Numbered from the stretch's first letter, positions 1 through 7,889 are shown. The stretch is DNA of 12,994 nt from Spirochaetaceae bacterium (GCA_007129335.1 SKVS01000135.1:1-12994), one strand, 5' to 3'. The notes: generated from the sequence alone by a model not told the origin. A program made the numbers and translations.

Positions 1-554
1 ACAATCGGCTGGGTCGAACGGTAAATACTGATCCTCCGGTTATCCCCTTCGGTGGTGAAGGTAATTTCCAGTGCCCTGCCGTCGGTGCGGGGATTTACCT
101 GGAGCCTGCCCAAGGTTTCGGCCAGGGGAACAGGAGGGGGTTCTTCGATCGGGGGTGGGTTAGTAATTCTTGCAGAAACCAGGGTCACATTCCGCATGGG
201 TATGAACAGGCGAAAAGGATTATTGGCCTGGTCGAGAGCCATGACTGCGTAAAAGTAATCACCCATTTCCTGGGGAATATCGATGTACAGTTCAACCCCC
301 GTACCAACCCTATCTATGAGAACAGCCTGGGGAAAATTAGCGCCGGTAATTTCTGTGGTATGGCGATAGATCCCGTAGGAGTTTTCAAAACCCGGAATAT
401 CTGTCCAGGTCAGGCGAACCTCCGGATCTCTTACGGCTATTCTGAGATTATTCACAAATGGTACAATCCCCTGTTGGGCAATCCCTGCTGAAAGGGGGAA
501 AAAAATGAGGAGAATCAGCAAGAGGGTTTTGAGCGGGGTTTTCATTCCATTCAT
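1..554 (-). CDS. Exported FN3-like domain protein, 5' part only (runs off the left edge)
   Basis: An open minus-strand frame runs from ATG at 554 to the window edge, giving 184 codons and no stop. The N-terminus (MNGMKTPLKTLLLILL...) is a classic signal peptide: positively charged start, hydrophobic core at about residues 8-22, and likely cleavage after AGIA (residue 26). A beta-rich module follows at about residues 29-125, containing VRLTWTDIPGF...YGIYRH. Then comes a proline-rich linker (NPPPIEEPPPVP) and a second module that begins with a similar pattern (LEITFTT...RISIYRS). This looks like tandem fibronectin-III-like domains. The start at 554 is preceded by AGGA four bases upstream; ATG at 545 is an in-frame alternative. 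The gene is divergent from prfB. The product is probably periplasmic or surface-exposed. I do not recognise a specific family and the C-terminal half is missing, so no function is assigned. Confidence 0.8.
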   Translation of the reverse strand, partial: MNGMKTPLKTLLLILLIFFPLSAGIAQQGIVPFVNNLRIAVRDPEVRLTWTDIPGFENSYGIYRHTTEITGANFPQAVLIDRVGTGVELYIDIPQEMGDYFYAVMALDQANNPFRLFIPMRNVTLVSARITNPPPIEEPPPVPLAETLGRLQVNPRTDGRALEITFTTEGDNRRISIYRSTQPI

Positions 555-592
555 TCTATCCTGTATTATCGGTCTTTTCCAAGGAGAACAAA

Positions 593-679
593 ATGAAAAA
601 GACCAAATTGTACCGGAGAACCGCAGAAAAGCTCTTTATCTGTATTCAAGCTCTATTCAATCTCTATACAATTCTCTGA
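593..679 (+). CDS. Possible 28-residue leader peptide or small protein upstream of prfB
   Basis: An ATG at 593 sits six bases after a strong Shine-Dalgarno sequence (AAGGAG, 581-586). It opens a 28-codon frame ending at TGA 677-679. The product starts MKKTKLYRRTAEKLF and is basic, then moderately hydrophobic. It lies entirely upstream of the best prfB promoter, so it would need its own promoter, and I do not see a convincing one. The good ribosome-binding site is the only positive evidence. Chance occurrence is quite possible. Confidence 0.22.
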   Translation: MKKTKLYRRTAEKLFICIQALFNLYTIL

Positions 680-684
680 CTGCC

Positions 685-713
685 TTGAGTAAGCCCATGT
701 CCGAGGGTATACT
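685..713 (+). promoter_or_regulatory. Sigma-70-type promoter for the prfB operon
   Basis: TTGAGT (685-690) and TATACT (708-713) are separated by exactly 17 bases. The -35 box matches TTGACA at four of six positions and the -10 box matches TATAAT at five of six. Transcription would start near 720, giving a leader of about 30 bases before the prfB start at 751. It is the only good promoter I found in the divergent region and could drive the whole rightward gene run. Confidence 0.6.
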
Positions 714-750
714 TATCGTGGTTCTTTGAACAAAATACGGAGGAATGAGC

Positions 751-1870
751 ATGATCGAGGATCTTCAAGCACCAATCCAGGAGATTGCAGAGCTAATTAC
801 AACTACCTGGAGGGGACTTTGACCCCGATAGAATACGGGAAGAGCTGAAAAATCTTGAATCAAAAACCCTGAACCCGGAATTCTGGAATGACAGGCAGAA
901 AGCCGAAAAGACCTTACAGGAAATAAATCGGCACAAGAACCGCCTGGATCCCTGGGAGGAATTGAAGAAAGAGTCTACTGACTTGCAGGAACTGTATGCC
1001 ATGGCCTGTGATGAAAGAGATCCGGACATGGAACAGGAAATCCGCGATCATCTTGAAGATATTCAGACCAGATTTGAAAAAATGAGAATCCTTGAACTTC
1101 TCAGCGATCCCCACGATTCGGACGATGCATTTCTTACTATTCATGCCGGAGCAGGGGGGACCGAAGCCTGCGATTGGGCGAGCATGTTGTACCGAATGTA
1201 TACCCGGTGGATAGAAGACCACGGCATGAAGTACTCCCTCATGGATATGCAGGAAGCCGAGGGGGGAATAAAAAGCACTACCATTCAGGTTATGGGAGAT
1301 TACGCCTATGGGTATTTGAAAGGGGAAACCGGGGTTCACCGGCTGGTCAGAATTTCTCCCTTCGATTCGGGAGGAAGACGCCATACTTCCTTTACCTCGG
1401 TGTATGTTTCTCCGGTGGTCGATGAGGATATTACTATTGACATCAGGCCGGAAGATCTGCGGGTCGATACCTATCGCTCCAGTGGTGCAGGTGGCCAGCA
1501 CGTGAACACCACTGACTCGGCGGTACGGTTTACCCACCTTCCAACCGGTATTGTGGTTCAGTGCCAATCCGAGAGAAGCCAAATAAAGAACCGGGATACG
1601 GCAATGAAAATGCTCAAATCCCGATTATTTGATTATTATAAAGAGCAGCAGAATCAGGAACGGGAAAAAAACAGCGTGGAAAAAAAGGATATTTCCTGGG
1701 GAAATCAAATCAGGTCCTATGTCTTTCAGCCTTACACCATGGTTAAAGACACCCGAACCCGCTGGGAGACAGGAAATATCGGGGCGGTCATGGATGGTGA
1801 TCTGGATGATTTCATTGAAGCCTATTTGAAGTATGCCTGGGAAGTGAAATCGAAAAAGCAGGGTGTATAA
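751..1870 (+). CDS. prfB: Peptide chain release factor 2, expressed by programmed +1 frameshift
   Basis: RF2 recognises UGA and UAA stop codons in the ribosomal A site and triggers release of the finished peptide. The start is ATG 751, seven bases after GGAGG (739-743); ATG 745 is too close to that site. The first 23 codons end in CTT followed by an in-frame TGA (820-822). Reading then resumes one base later at GAC (821) and stays open to TAA 1868-1870, giving about 372 residues, close to the usual RF2 length. Two diagnostic motifs are seen: the stop-codon anticodon-like tripeptide SPF at about residues 202-204 (RF1 has a different motif here), and the catalytic GGQ loop at 247-249 within SSGAGGQHVN. 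Its stop codon overlaps the next start by one base (TAATG), so the response regulator is probably translationally coupled. An annotation without the frameshift would lose the first 70 or so residues. Confidence 0.96.
809..823 (+). promoter_or_regulatory. Programmed +1 ribosomal frameshift site of prfB
   Basis: The site consists of an internal Shine-Dalgarno-like GGAGG (809-813), a three-base spacer (GGA), the slippery CTT (817-819) and the stop TGA followed by C (820-823). This is the established autoregulatory arrangement: when RF2 is scarce the ribosome pauses at TGA, the P-site tRNA slips from CUU to UUU, and full-length RF2 is made. The three-base spacer matches the well-studied Escherichia coli geometry. 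Confidence 0.93.
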
Positions 1871-2283
1871 TGACAAGCAACCGGAGCCAGGGTGGAACCA
1901 CACAATCGGTACTCATTATTGATGACTTGCCCTTCATGCGGAAAATGTTGCGGGGTATAGCGGAAACCAGTGGATTCACTGTTGCCGGAGAGGCTTCCAA
2001 TGGAAAAGAAGGAGTAAAGCAGTACGTCCTTCTAGAGCCGAACCTTGTTTTGCTCGATATTACTATGCCGGTTATGGATGGAATAACTGCATTGAGAAAG
2101 ATCCTGGCTTACGATCCCGAGGCCCGGGTTGTTATGTGCAGCGCCCTCAGTGAAGAGGGGCTTATTCAACGGGCTTTGCAAATTGGTGCCCGGGACTACG
2201 TGGTAAAACCCTTTCTCCCCCAACGGGTTTCAAATGCACTTTTTCGAGCTCTCGATAACGGAGCTCCGGGATTAGGTTTCTAG
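1870..2283 (+). CDS. Stand-alone CheY-like response regulator (receiver domain only)
   Basis: This 137-residue protein is a single receiver domain with no output domain. All phosphorelay residues are present: the acidic pair D18-D19, phospho-acceptor D63 (in LVLLDITMPVMDG), the Ser/Thr switch at S91, the aromatic switch position Y110 and the invariant lysine K113 followed by P114. A polar 12-residue extension precedes the first strand. The start ATG overlaps the prfB stop (TAATG), with AGGG a few bases upstream. Known relatives act by phosphorylation-dependent binding to a partner such as a flagellar motor switch or an adaptor. No histidine kinase is present in the window, so its input and partner are unknown. 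Linkage to prfB and ftsY gives no clear chemotaxis context. Confidence 0.93.
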   Translation: MTSNRSQGGTTQSVLIIDDLPFMRKMLRGIAETSGFTVAGEASNGKEGVKQYVLLEPNLVLLDITMPVMDGITALRKILAYDPEARVVMCSALSEEGLIQRALQIGARDYVVKPFLPQRVSNALFRALDNGAPGLGF

Positions 2284-2295
2284 GGTATAACAGTC

Positions 2296-3834
2296 ATGAT
2301 ACGGTTAAGAATGCCAGGGCTCATGGTCTTTTTCCTGTTGTTCCTGTGGCAGGGTGCATGGTCCACGGATATAAGGCAGCAGGTTGTACAGGAAATTGCA
2401 GCCTTTCCCGGTCCCCAGGGTGCGGTTTTGGGATATTTGTCCTTTGCAGTTCCAGAAACCGAGGATCCGGTTCTCTCCTATTTTTCCCGGCTCATTCCTT
2501 CCATGCTGGTCAGCAAGGTGGGAGAAATACCTCACCGATACCTGGATGAACAGGAACGCAGGTTTCTCGGCCGCAGGGCACTTGACAGGGTGTCTGGAAG
2601 ACTCCTGCAGTCCTACGGGGAGCAGCAGAGGCAAAAGGCTCAGGCATTCCTGCGGAATACCAGCTTTACCCCAACGGGTAACCGCCGGGAACTGGCCAAA
2701 AGGGCTGTTTCATCTCTCTTGCCTGCCAGGGAGGATCCCGAATTAGGTGGGTATTTACCAGAGGTTCCCCGGCGGGTTGCTGTAACGGTAAAGAGAACCG
2801 AAACTCCGGTGAAACCCCCGGAGGCATTTCATCGGTGGTACCTTTCTCCCGAGGAAATACTCGGTCAGGCCTACGATCCTGGATCCTCAGAGTTTTCCCT
2901 CGGGGTATTCCTCCGGGAATTAGAGAGGGTTGCGGTTGAACAACAGGTACATTACCTGATGTTTGGTCGAATTCGCAGCCTGGGCTCGGATCGTGTATCC
3001 GTTGACTACGGGGTCTATTCCCGGTTCAGCAGGACCATAATTCAGTCGGGTTCGTTTTTTCCCCCTCTCTCCGAAGCAGGAGACAGGGCAAGAGAAATTT
3101 CCCTGGGGTTTGCCGAAGAGTTTAGCAGGGAGGATCGGGGTGAACTGGTTGTTCGAACCTTTCCTCCCACCTTTGATATTCTGGTTAATGGTCTGGTCCG
3201 TGGTCAGGGTCAAGTAATCCTTGAATCTTTCCCAACAAGCCCTATTGATATAGTTATCCAAAGGGGTAATACTCCCCTCATAGTGGATCGGAGACAGCTT
3301 GTTTCCGGAGAAACCAATGAATGGAACTTTGTTGTTCGCCCAGGTATCCAGCCCCTTGTGGTTCTGGATTCGGTTCCCCGATCCTCCAAAGTTCTGGCTG
3401 ATGGTATTCCTTTGGGATATACCCCCGTTTCCGCAGCATTACCACCCTGGGCCTCGGTACTGGAATTTCAACGGGAGGGTTATCATACTCGCAGAATTGT
3501 GCTGGATTCCCAAAACCGGAGCAGTGGCTTGAATGTTCATCTCCTGGACGAAAGGATAGACTGGTCGGGAAGAGTAAGGGAAACCCGGGATCGATTCTAC
3601 CTTGCGCTGGGAATCTCTTCGGTCAGCCTGGCTGTTCCTATGATTCTCAATGGCCTCTTCGAAGAAGCGGCTACTGTTGCCAGGAATTCCACCGATCCTC
3701 AAATGACAAACAGGGCCAATACCCTGTATTTTTTGCGGAATGGAGCCTGGGTACTTGCCGGAACTGCAATAACAAATACCCTTTTTGAATTAGGGAATTA
3801 TATGAGGACAGCGAAAACCGCTGTTACCCGTTAG
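2296..3834 (+). CDS. Exported PEGA-domain protein with C-terminal hydrophobic segments
   Basis: The 512-residue product begins with a signal peptide (residues 1 to about 23, ending GAWS before TDIRQQ). Residues 24-280 are an unrecognised, probably periplasmic region rich in Arg and Glu. Two PEGA-like beta modules follow at about 283-352 and 353-413; the second carries the typical pattern SVPRSSKVLADGIPLGYTP followed by FQREGYHTRRIVL. Near the C-terminus are two hydrophobic stretches at about 434-455 and 484-503 that could anchor it in a membrane. PEGA domains are common in bacterial surface and periplasmic proteins and are thought to mediate binding, not catalysis. An AGGG lies ten bases before ATG 2296; in-frame ATG codons five and nine residues later are alternatives. 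It sits 12 bases after the receiver gene and eight bases before ftsY. Specific function is unknown. Confidence 0.85.
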   Translation: MIRLRMPGLMVFFLLFLWQGAWSTDIRQQVVQEIAAFPGPQGAVLGYLSFAVPETEDPVLSYFSRLIPSMLVSKVGEIPHRYLDEQERRFLGRRALDRVSGRLLQSYGEQQRQKAQAFLRNTSFTPTGNRRELAKRAVSSLLPAREDPELGGYLPEVPRRVAVTVKRTETPVKPPEAFHRWYLSPEEILGQAYDPGSSEFSLGVFLRELERVAVEQQVHYLMFGRIRSLGSDRVSVDYGVYSRFSRTIIQSGSFFPPLSEAGDRAREISLGFAEEFSREDRGELVVRTFPPTFDILVNGLVRGQGQVILESFPTSPIDIVIQRGNTPLIVDRRQLVSGETNEWNFVVRPGIQPLVVLDSVPRSSKVLADGIPLGYTPVSAALPPWASVLEFQREGYHTRRIVLDSQNRSSGLNVHLLDERIDWSGRVRETRDRFYLALGISSVSLAVPMILNGLFEEAATVARNSTDPQMTNRANTLYFLRNGAWVLAGTAITNTLFELGNYMRTAKTAVTR

Positions 3835-3842
3835 AGGTGAGA

Positions 3843-4736
3843 ATGTTTTTTCAAAAAAAGAAACAGGATATTGGTTCAAAAATTAAGTCCTTATTCAAGC
3901 TTGGGATCGACACTGAGACCTTTTACGAGGAACTGGAAGAAATCCTTCTGGAAGGAGATCTCGGACCCCGTATGACCATGGATATCCTTGATGAATTACG
4001 GGAGCTGGGCTGGAAGAATAAGCTGAACTCTGAAGAGGATCTGAAACAGGCCCTTGTTGAGCTGGTGAGTTCAATTCTGCGGCCCCTCCAGATCAACCCC
4101 GACGATCAGGGGCTGTGGTGTTTTCTCATTTTGGGAGTGAATGGTGTGGGAAAGACCACCTCTATTGCGAAGCTCGCTCACTGGTATCGGGCCAAAGGTA
4201 TTACCGATAAAATTGTTTTGGCTGCAGGAGATACCTTTCGGGCAGCGGCAACTGAGCAACTCATTACCCATGGGCAGCGGCTTGGTTTCCGGGTAGTTTC
4301 CCAGGGGGCTGGTGCCGATCCGGGAGCTGTTTTATTCGATGCACTGGAAAGTGCTAGGGCAAAGGGAGATCACCTGGTCATTGCCGACACCGCCGGAAGG
4401 TTGCACAACAAGGCAAACCTGGTCCGGGAACTCCAGAAAATCCACAAGATCGTGGCAAACAGGGTTGAACCTCATCGGTACAAGAAACTGCTGGTTCTGG
4501 ATGCAACCACCGGTCAGAATGGTTTACAGCAAGCCCAGGTATTTCATGAAGCTCTGGGAATAGACGGCATTATTCTGACAAAATATGACTCAACAGCCCG
4601 GGGAGGGCTTGCGGTGAGTGTTGCCAGGGCGTTGGATATTCCTTTTCTTTTCCTCGCAACGGGTGAGGGCATGGGGGACTTAACTCCCTTTGATCCCCGA
4701 GAGTTTGCCCAGGAGCTGATATCGCGGATCTTGTAA
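3843..4736 (+). CDS. ftsY: Signal recognition particle receptor FtsY
   Basis: FtsY is the membrane-associated GTPase that receives SRP-ribosome complexes and hands nascent membrane proteins to SecYEG. The product of 297 residues is nearly all NG domain: an N-domain helical bundle (about 10-85), then the G domain. GTPase motifs are all present: P-loop GVNGVGKT at 98-105, DTFRAAATEQL, DTAGR at 182-186, TKYD at 246-249, and the closing GEGMGDLTPFDP. The acidic N-terminal A domain seen in enterobacteria is absent; only a short basic stretch (FFQKKKQ) remains, which could contact lipid. I chose ATG 3843 because GAGGTG (3834-3839) is a good ribosome-binding site for it; the in-frame GTG at 3837 lies inside that site and would add two residues. 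The GEGMGDL ending and lack of an M domain separate it from Ffh. Confidence 0.95.
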   Translation: MFFQKKKQDIGSKIKSLFKLGIDTETFYEELEEILLEGDLGPRMTMDILDELRELGWKNKLNSEEDLKQALVELVSSILRPLQINPDDQGLWCFLILGVNGVGKTTSIAKLAHWYRAKGITDKIVLAAGDTFRAAATEQLITHGQRLGFRVVSQGAGADPGAVLFDALESARAKGDHLVIADTAGRLHNKANLVRELQKIHKIVANRVEPHRYKKLLVLDATTGQNGLQQAQVFHEALGIDGIILTKYDSTARGGLAVSVARALDIPFLFLATGEGMGDLTPFDPREFAQELISRIL

Positions 4737-4795
4737 AGCCGAATTCTTTGGACCATGCAAGCCAGTTATCCCAAGAAAGGACAGGGTGTGCCAGG

Positions 4796-5911
4796 GTGAT
4801 CAAAAAACGTTTATTTAGTATCCTGATGGGAACCATTTTTATTGCTCTTACCACCCCCCCCTTCATTCTTGCCCAGACGGCCGGGGGCTTAGATACCCTT
4901 GTTATGCCAAGGGTTAATCTTGGACCGCCGACGGTCTGGACTTCCTCAGGGGGATTCACCCAGGATGAACAGGTGTCCCTCCAATGGCGGTCCGGCCTAT
5001 TCACCCTGGAAAACCTTGCACAAAGACTTTCAGAACAGCAAGAGGTTTTGGCTGGGCAGGGAACCCATGTTGCAAGGTTTGATCTAACCCGCAGTTCCCA
5101 GACCCTCTTGGTAGAGTTCTCCGCTGATTCTGAGGATCTGAGTATTACCGGATATCGGCTTACCTTATGGGATGCTGGACTCCCGGTTAGGATTTTTGAA
5201 TACCCTTCGGAAAAGAGTAATCCGGTTGTTACTATTCTCCGGTATACAGCCACTGGCTTGTTACAGGGTTTGACTGTTCAAAATCCCGATGGAGAAACCA
5301 CCCATCATTCTTACCAGTGGCGGAATGGTCTCATTCGGGAAGAGCGGATTTCCCAGGGGGACCAGAGGGAATTCCGGTTCTTTTCCGACACAGGCCTTGT
5401 TGAAAGAATTCTCCTGTACACCAACGATACCAAAAGGGAAACCCGGGAGTTTTTCTATATGGATGGAGTGCTTTCCCAGAAGGTCATAACCACGCCGGCA
5501 AATGCATCTCGGGGGTTGGCAGAAACCCGGGAAACTGTTCGGTGGAATGAACAGGCACAGGAAGTCTCCCGAACCGTTGTGCGTGGGGAGTTGCTTGTGT
5601 CCGAGACCGAGTATGTGTATACCCGCGATCTTCTGGTGGAAGAACTGGTCCGATCTGGTGGTCAGGAGCGAAGGACCCTCTGGGAATACTCCGAAGATTC
5701 GGAACTCACGGGAAAGGAAGTATTCATGAATGGCCAGTTGGAACAGCGTACGGAATACGATGGTGATCAGAGGGTTCAGCGGTACTATCAGGATGGGAGG
5801 GAAATTCTCAGGGTTCATTATGCGGATAATCAGCCTGTTCGGGAAGAAGAAATCCGTAATGGCCAGGTTACCCGTACCCGGATTGTTGCACCCCGGAGCA
5901 TAAGGCAATGA
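4796..5911 (+). CDS. Exported repeat protein of unknown function, coupled to the Lol permease
   Basis: The likely start is GTG 4796, seven bases after AGGGTG (4783-4788). It gives 371 residues with a clear signal peptide (IKKRLFSILMG..., cleavage near LA-Q at residue 26). A TTG at 4748 would add 16 residues but places an unusual polar tail before the signal peptide. From about residue 133 to 365 the protein is built of degenerate 20-25 residue units with a charged, beta-strand-like rhythm, for example GLIREERISQG, GVLSQKVITT, LTGKEVFMNGQLEQRTEY and VQRYYQDGREILRVHY. These resemble YD/RHS-type or MORN-2-type repeats in style, but I cannot assign either firmly. Its TGA stop overlaps the permease start by four bases (ATGA), so the two are probably co-translated. 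A periplasmic or outer-membrane role connected with lipoprotein transport is an inference from context only. Confidence 0.75.
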   Translation: MIKKRLFSILMGTIFIALTTPPFILAQTAGGLDTLVMPRVNLGPPTVWTSSGGFTQDEQVSLQWRSGLFTLENLAQRLSEQQEVLAGQGTHVARFDLTRSSQTLLVEFSADSEDLSITGYRLTLWDAGLPVRIFEYPSEKSNPVVTILRYTATGLLQGLTVQNPDGETTHHSYQWRNGLIREERISQGDQREFRFFSDTGLVERILLYTNDTKRETREFFYMDGVLSQKVITTPANASRGLAETRETVRWNEQAQEVSRTVVRGELLVSETEYVYTRDLLVEELVRSGGQERRTLWEYSEDSELTGKEVFMNGQLEQRTEYDGDQRVQRYYQDGREILRVHYADNQPVREEEIRNGQVTRTRIVAPRSIRQ

Positions 5912-7167
5912 AACAGTTTTTTTCCCTTGGAATACGGTGGTGGATGATTTTCACCGCTGCACGATATTTGAAATCCCGCCGAAAGGAAAAGAAACTCAGT
6001 ACCAGTCTGCTGAGCATAGTCGGAATAACCGTTGGTGTCATGGCACTGAATGGGGTTATAGGGGTCATGAATGGCTTTCAGTTAGGAACCATCGAGGATA
6101 TTCTCGAACTGAATTCCTACCACATTCAATGGACACCCGGGGATGAGGAGGCGACATCAATTGCCCGGCAGATTTCCCAACTGGGTTTCGTTCGCCACGC
6201 AGAGCCCTTTGTCGATGCCCAGGCCCTTGTTCAGGGTAATTTCATAGACTTGCAGGGCCTCCAGCTTCGGGCCCTGGACCCTGCTTTTGCCCTTGAGGAT
6301 GTTCAGGGACAGAAAATGCGCCGGATTACCCAGGGTAAATTTGATCTTTCCCAACCAGAATCGATCCTGTTGGGCCGGGAGTTGGCCCGGTTTCTGGGTG
6401 TCAGGGTGGGGGACCGGGTATCCCTTGTATCTATTGCCAGTCCGGAATTGGATCTTCGAAACCCTGCAGAAATAAACCTGGTGGTTACGGGAATATTCTC
6501 CACCGGTTATTATCCTTACGACCGGAACTGGGGCCTTGTTTCTCTGGATACTATTCGAAGTTCATTCGAGGTCAGTACGCCCCCATCGGTGGGTATCAAG
6601 CTCGTGGATCGGTTCCGGGATCAGGATGCCCTGGTAAGATTGTACCGTGAGCTGGACGGCAGGGGGGAGCTGGTATCGTGGAGAATCTTGAATCGGGCCA
6701 TTTTCGGTGCACTCAGGGTTGAAAAAGGTATGATGCTCTTCCTTGTGAGTCTGATCTTTCTTGTTGTAGGGGTCAATATTTACCAGGGTCTGCGCAGGGT
6801 TATTCACGATAAAACCCGGGATATCGGGGTGTTCAAGGCCCTGGGAGCATCCCCCTCTCAGATCCAGGGAATTTTTATCCTCGAGGGATGGCTCATAGGA
6901 CTCATTGGTTCTGTTCTTGGAACCCTGGGTGGATTAATCATAAGCCTTTACCTGAACCAAATCCTGGGGTTCTTTTACCAGATTTTTGGAGGGACCCAGG
7001 CTTTTGCTTCCCAGTACTTCCATCTGACGAGTATTCCCGTTGAGCTGGTCGATCTGGAGGTATTTCTCATTGGGTTGTTCGGATGTATTTCTGCAGTTAT
7101 TGCCGCCTGGGGCGCATCCCGGTCGGTAAAGGACATACTGCCTGTTGCTGTATTAAGGGAGGAATAA
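5908..7167 (+). CDS. lolC: LolC/LolE-family lipoprotein-releasing ABC permease
   Basis: This is the membrane subunit of a LolCDE-type transporter, which extracts lipoproteins from the inner membrane. The 419-residue protein has the family layout: a short cytoplasmic N-terminus with ARYLKSRRKEKK, the first membrane helix with SIVGITVGVMALNGVIGVMNGFQ (about 32-58), a large periplasmic domain (about 60-270), and three C-terminal helices (about 273-291, 321-347 and 385-405) forming the FtsX domain. The segment RDIGVFKALGASPSQI between helices two and three is the typical coupling region that contacts the ATPase. The start ATG 5908 overlaps the preceding stop (ATGA); ATG 5944 is an in-frame alternative nearer the conserved start. 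The stop overlaps the lolD start (TAATG). The lolC/lolE naming of the two permeases here is by gene order and could be swapped. Confidence 0.88.
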   Translation: MKQFFSLGIRWWMIFTAARYLKSRRKEKKLSTSLLSIVGITVGVMALNGVIGVMNGFQLGTIEDILELNSYHIQWTPGDEEATSIARQISQLGFVRHAEPFVDAQALVQGNFIDLQGLQLRALDPAFALEDVQGQKMRRITQGKFDLSQPESILLGRELARFLGVRVGDRVSLVSIASPELDLRNPAEINLVVTGIFSTGYYPYDRNWGLVSLDTIRSSFEVSTPPSVGIKLVDRFRDQDALVRLYRELDGRGELVSWRILNRAIFGALRVEKGMMLFLVSLIFLVVGVNIYQGLRRVIHDKTRDIGVFKALGASPSQIQGIFILEGWLIGLIGSVLGTLGGLIISLYLNQILGFFYQIFGGTQAFASQYFHLTSIPVELVDLEVFLIGLFGCISAVIAAWGASRSVKDILPVAVLREE

Positions 7168-7889
7168 TGGAGGGATCCATCGTACTGAAAGAAGTTACAA
7201 AATCCTATCAGAATGGAACCGAGTCCCTGGATGTATTGCATAATGTATCTCTGGAAATTCCCGGTGGTGCAATAGTGGTAATTACCGGGGAAAGCGGTTC
7301 GGGGAAATCCACCCTGCTCCATCTTCTGGGGGGCATGGATAAACCGACCAAGGGAACCATTGTTGTAGCAGGAAAAGATGTTGCCCATTCATCCGAAGCT
7401 CAACTGTCCCAATATCGCATGAAAACCATAGGGTTTATTTTTCAATTTCATCACCTCCTCAAAGATTTTACCGCCCTGGAAAACGTCCTCATGCCCGGAC
7501 TTCTTGGGGGCCTTGACCGGAATGCTGCCCAGCTGCGGGCAATGGAACTCATAGAACGGGTCGGAATTAAAGACCGGATGCACGCCTACCCCACCGAACT
7601 CTCGGGAGGAGAAAGGCAGCGTGCTGCGGTGGCCCGGGCAGTCATGAACGATCCTGGGGTTTTGTTGGCCGATGAGCCCACCGGCAGTCTGGATGAGTTT
7701 CACAGCAGAGAGGTAGAGCAGCTCCTGTTCGGACTTTCCCGGGATCTGGGTAAAACCCTCGTACTGGTAACCCATAACAACCGTCTTGCCCGGGATGGAG
7801 ACATACACCTTCACCTTACTCGGGGCAGGGTAGAATGGATTTTTGGCCCCAATGGGGCTGATTCGTCTGCCTTTCCGGAGAAAGTCTGA
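7167..7889 (+). CDS. lolD: LolD-family ATP-binding subunit of a lipoprotein-releasing transporter
   Basis: The 240-residue cytoplasmic ATPase powers the flanking permeases. All ABC motifs are intact: Walker A GESGSGKST at 41-49, Q-loop Q93 (IFQFHHLL), signature LSGGE at 145-149 followed by RQR, Walker B LLADEP at 166-171, D-loop SLD, and H-loop H203 (VTHN). FQFHHLLKDFTALENV is typical of the LolD/MacB branch of ABC proteins that work with FtsX-fold permeases. The start ATG 7167 lies just after AGGGAGGA (7156-7163) and overlaps the upstream stop by one base; a longer in-frame reading from 7083 would run inside the permease gene and is not credible. Its stop overlaps the next start (TGATG). Confidence 0.94.
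   Translation: MEGSIVLKEVTKSYQNGTESLDVLHNVSLEIPGGAIVVITGESGSGKSTLLHLLGGMDKPTKGTIVVAGKDVAHSSEAQLSQYRMKTIGFIFQFHHLLKDFTALENVLMPGLLGGLDRNAAQLRAMELIERVGIKDRMHAYPTELSGGERQRAAVARAVMNDPGVLLADEPTGSLDEFHSREVEQLLFGLSRDLGKTLVLVTHNNRLARDGDIHLHLTRGRVEWIFGPNGADSSAFPEKV

Noticed and set aside
505..729. Plus-strand frame of 74 codons between the divergent genes
   Set aside because: Its first third overlaps the signal-peptide region of the minus-strand gene, it spans the likely prfB promoter, and it has no convincing ribosome-binding site.
820..822. Early TGA in prfB as a nonsense mutation or sequencing error
   Set aside because: The stop sits in the established CTT-TGA-C frameshift context with an internal Shine-Dalgarno, which is the normal regulated form of this gene.
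914..1582. Long minus-strand frame of 222 codons opposite prfB
   Set aside because: It lies wholly within prfB, whose product carries SPF and GGQ motifs. The antisense product shows no recognisable domain and no good ribosome-binding site.
3837..3842. GTG 3837 as the ftsY start
   Set aside because: It falls inside GAGGTG, which serves better as the ribosome-binding site for ATG 3843.
5261..5908. Minus-strand frame of 215 codons opposite the exported repeat protein
   Set aside because: The plus frame has a signal peptide, repeats and start/stop coupling to its neighbour. The minus frame has no such support.
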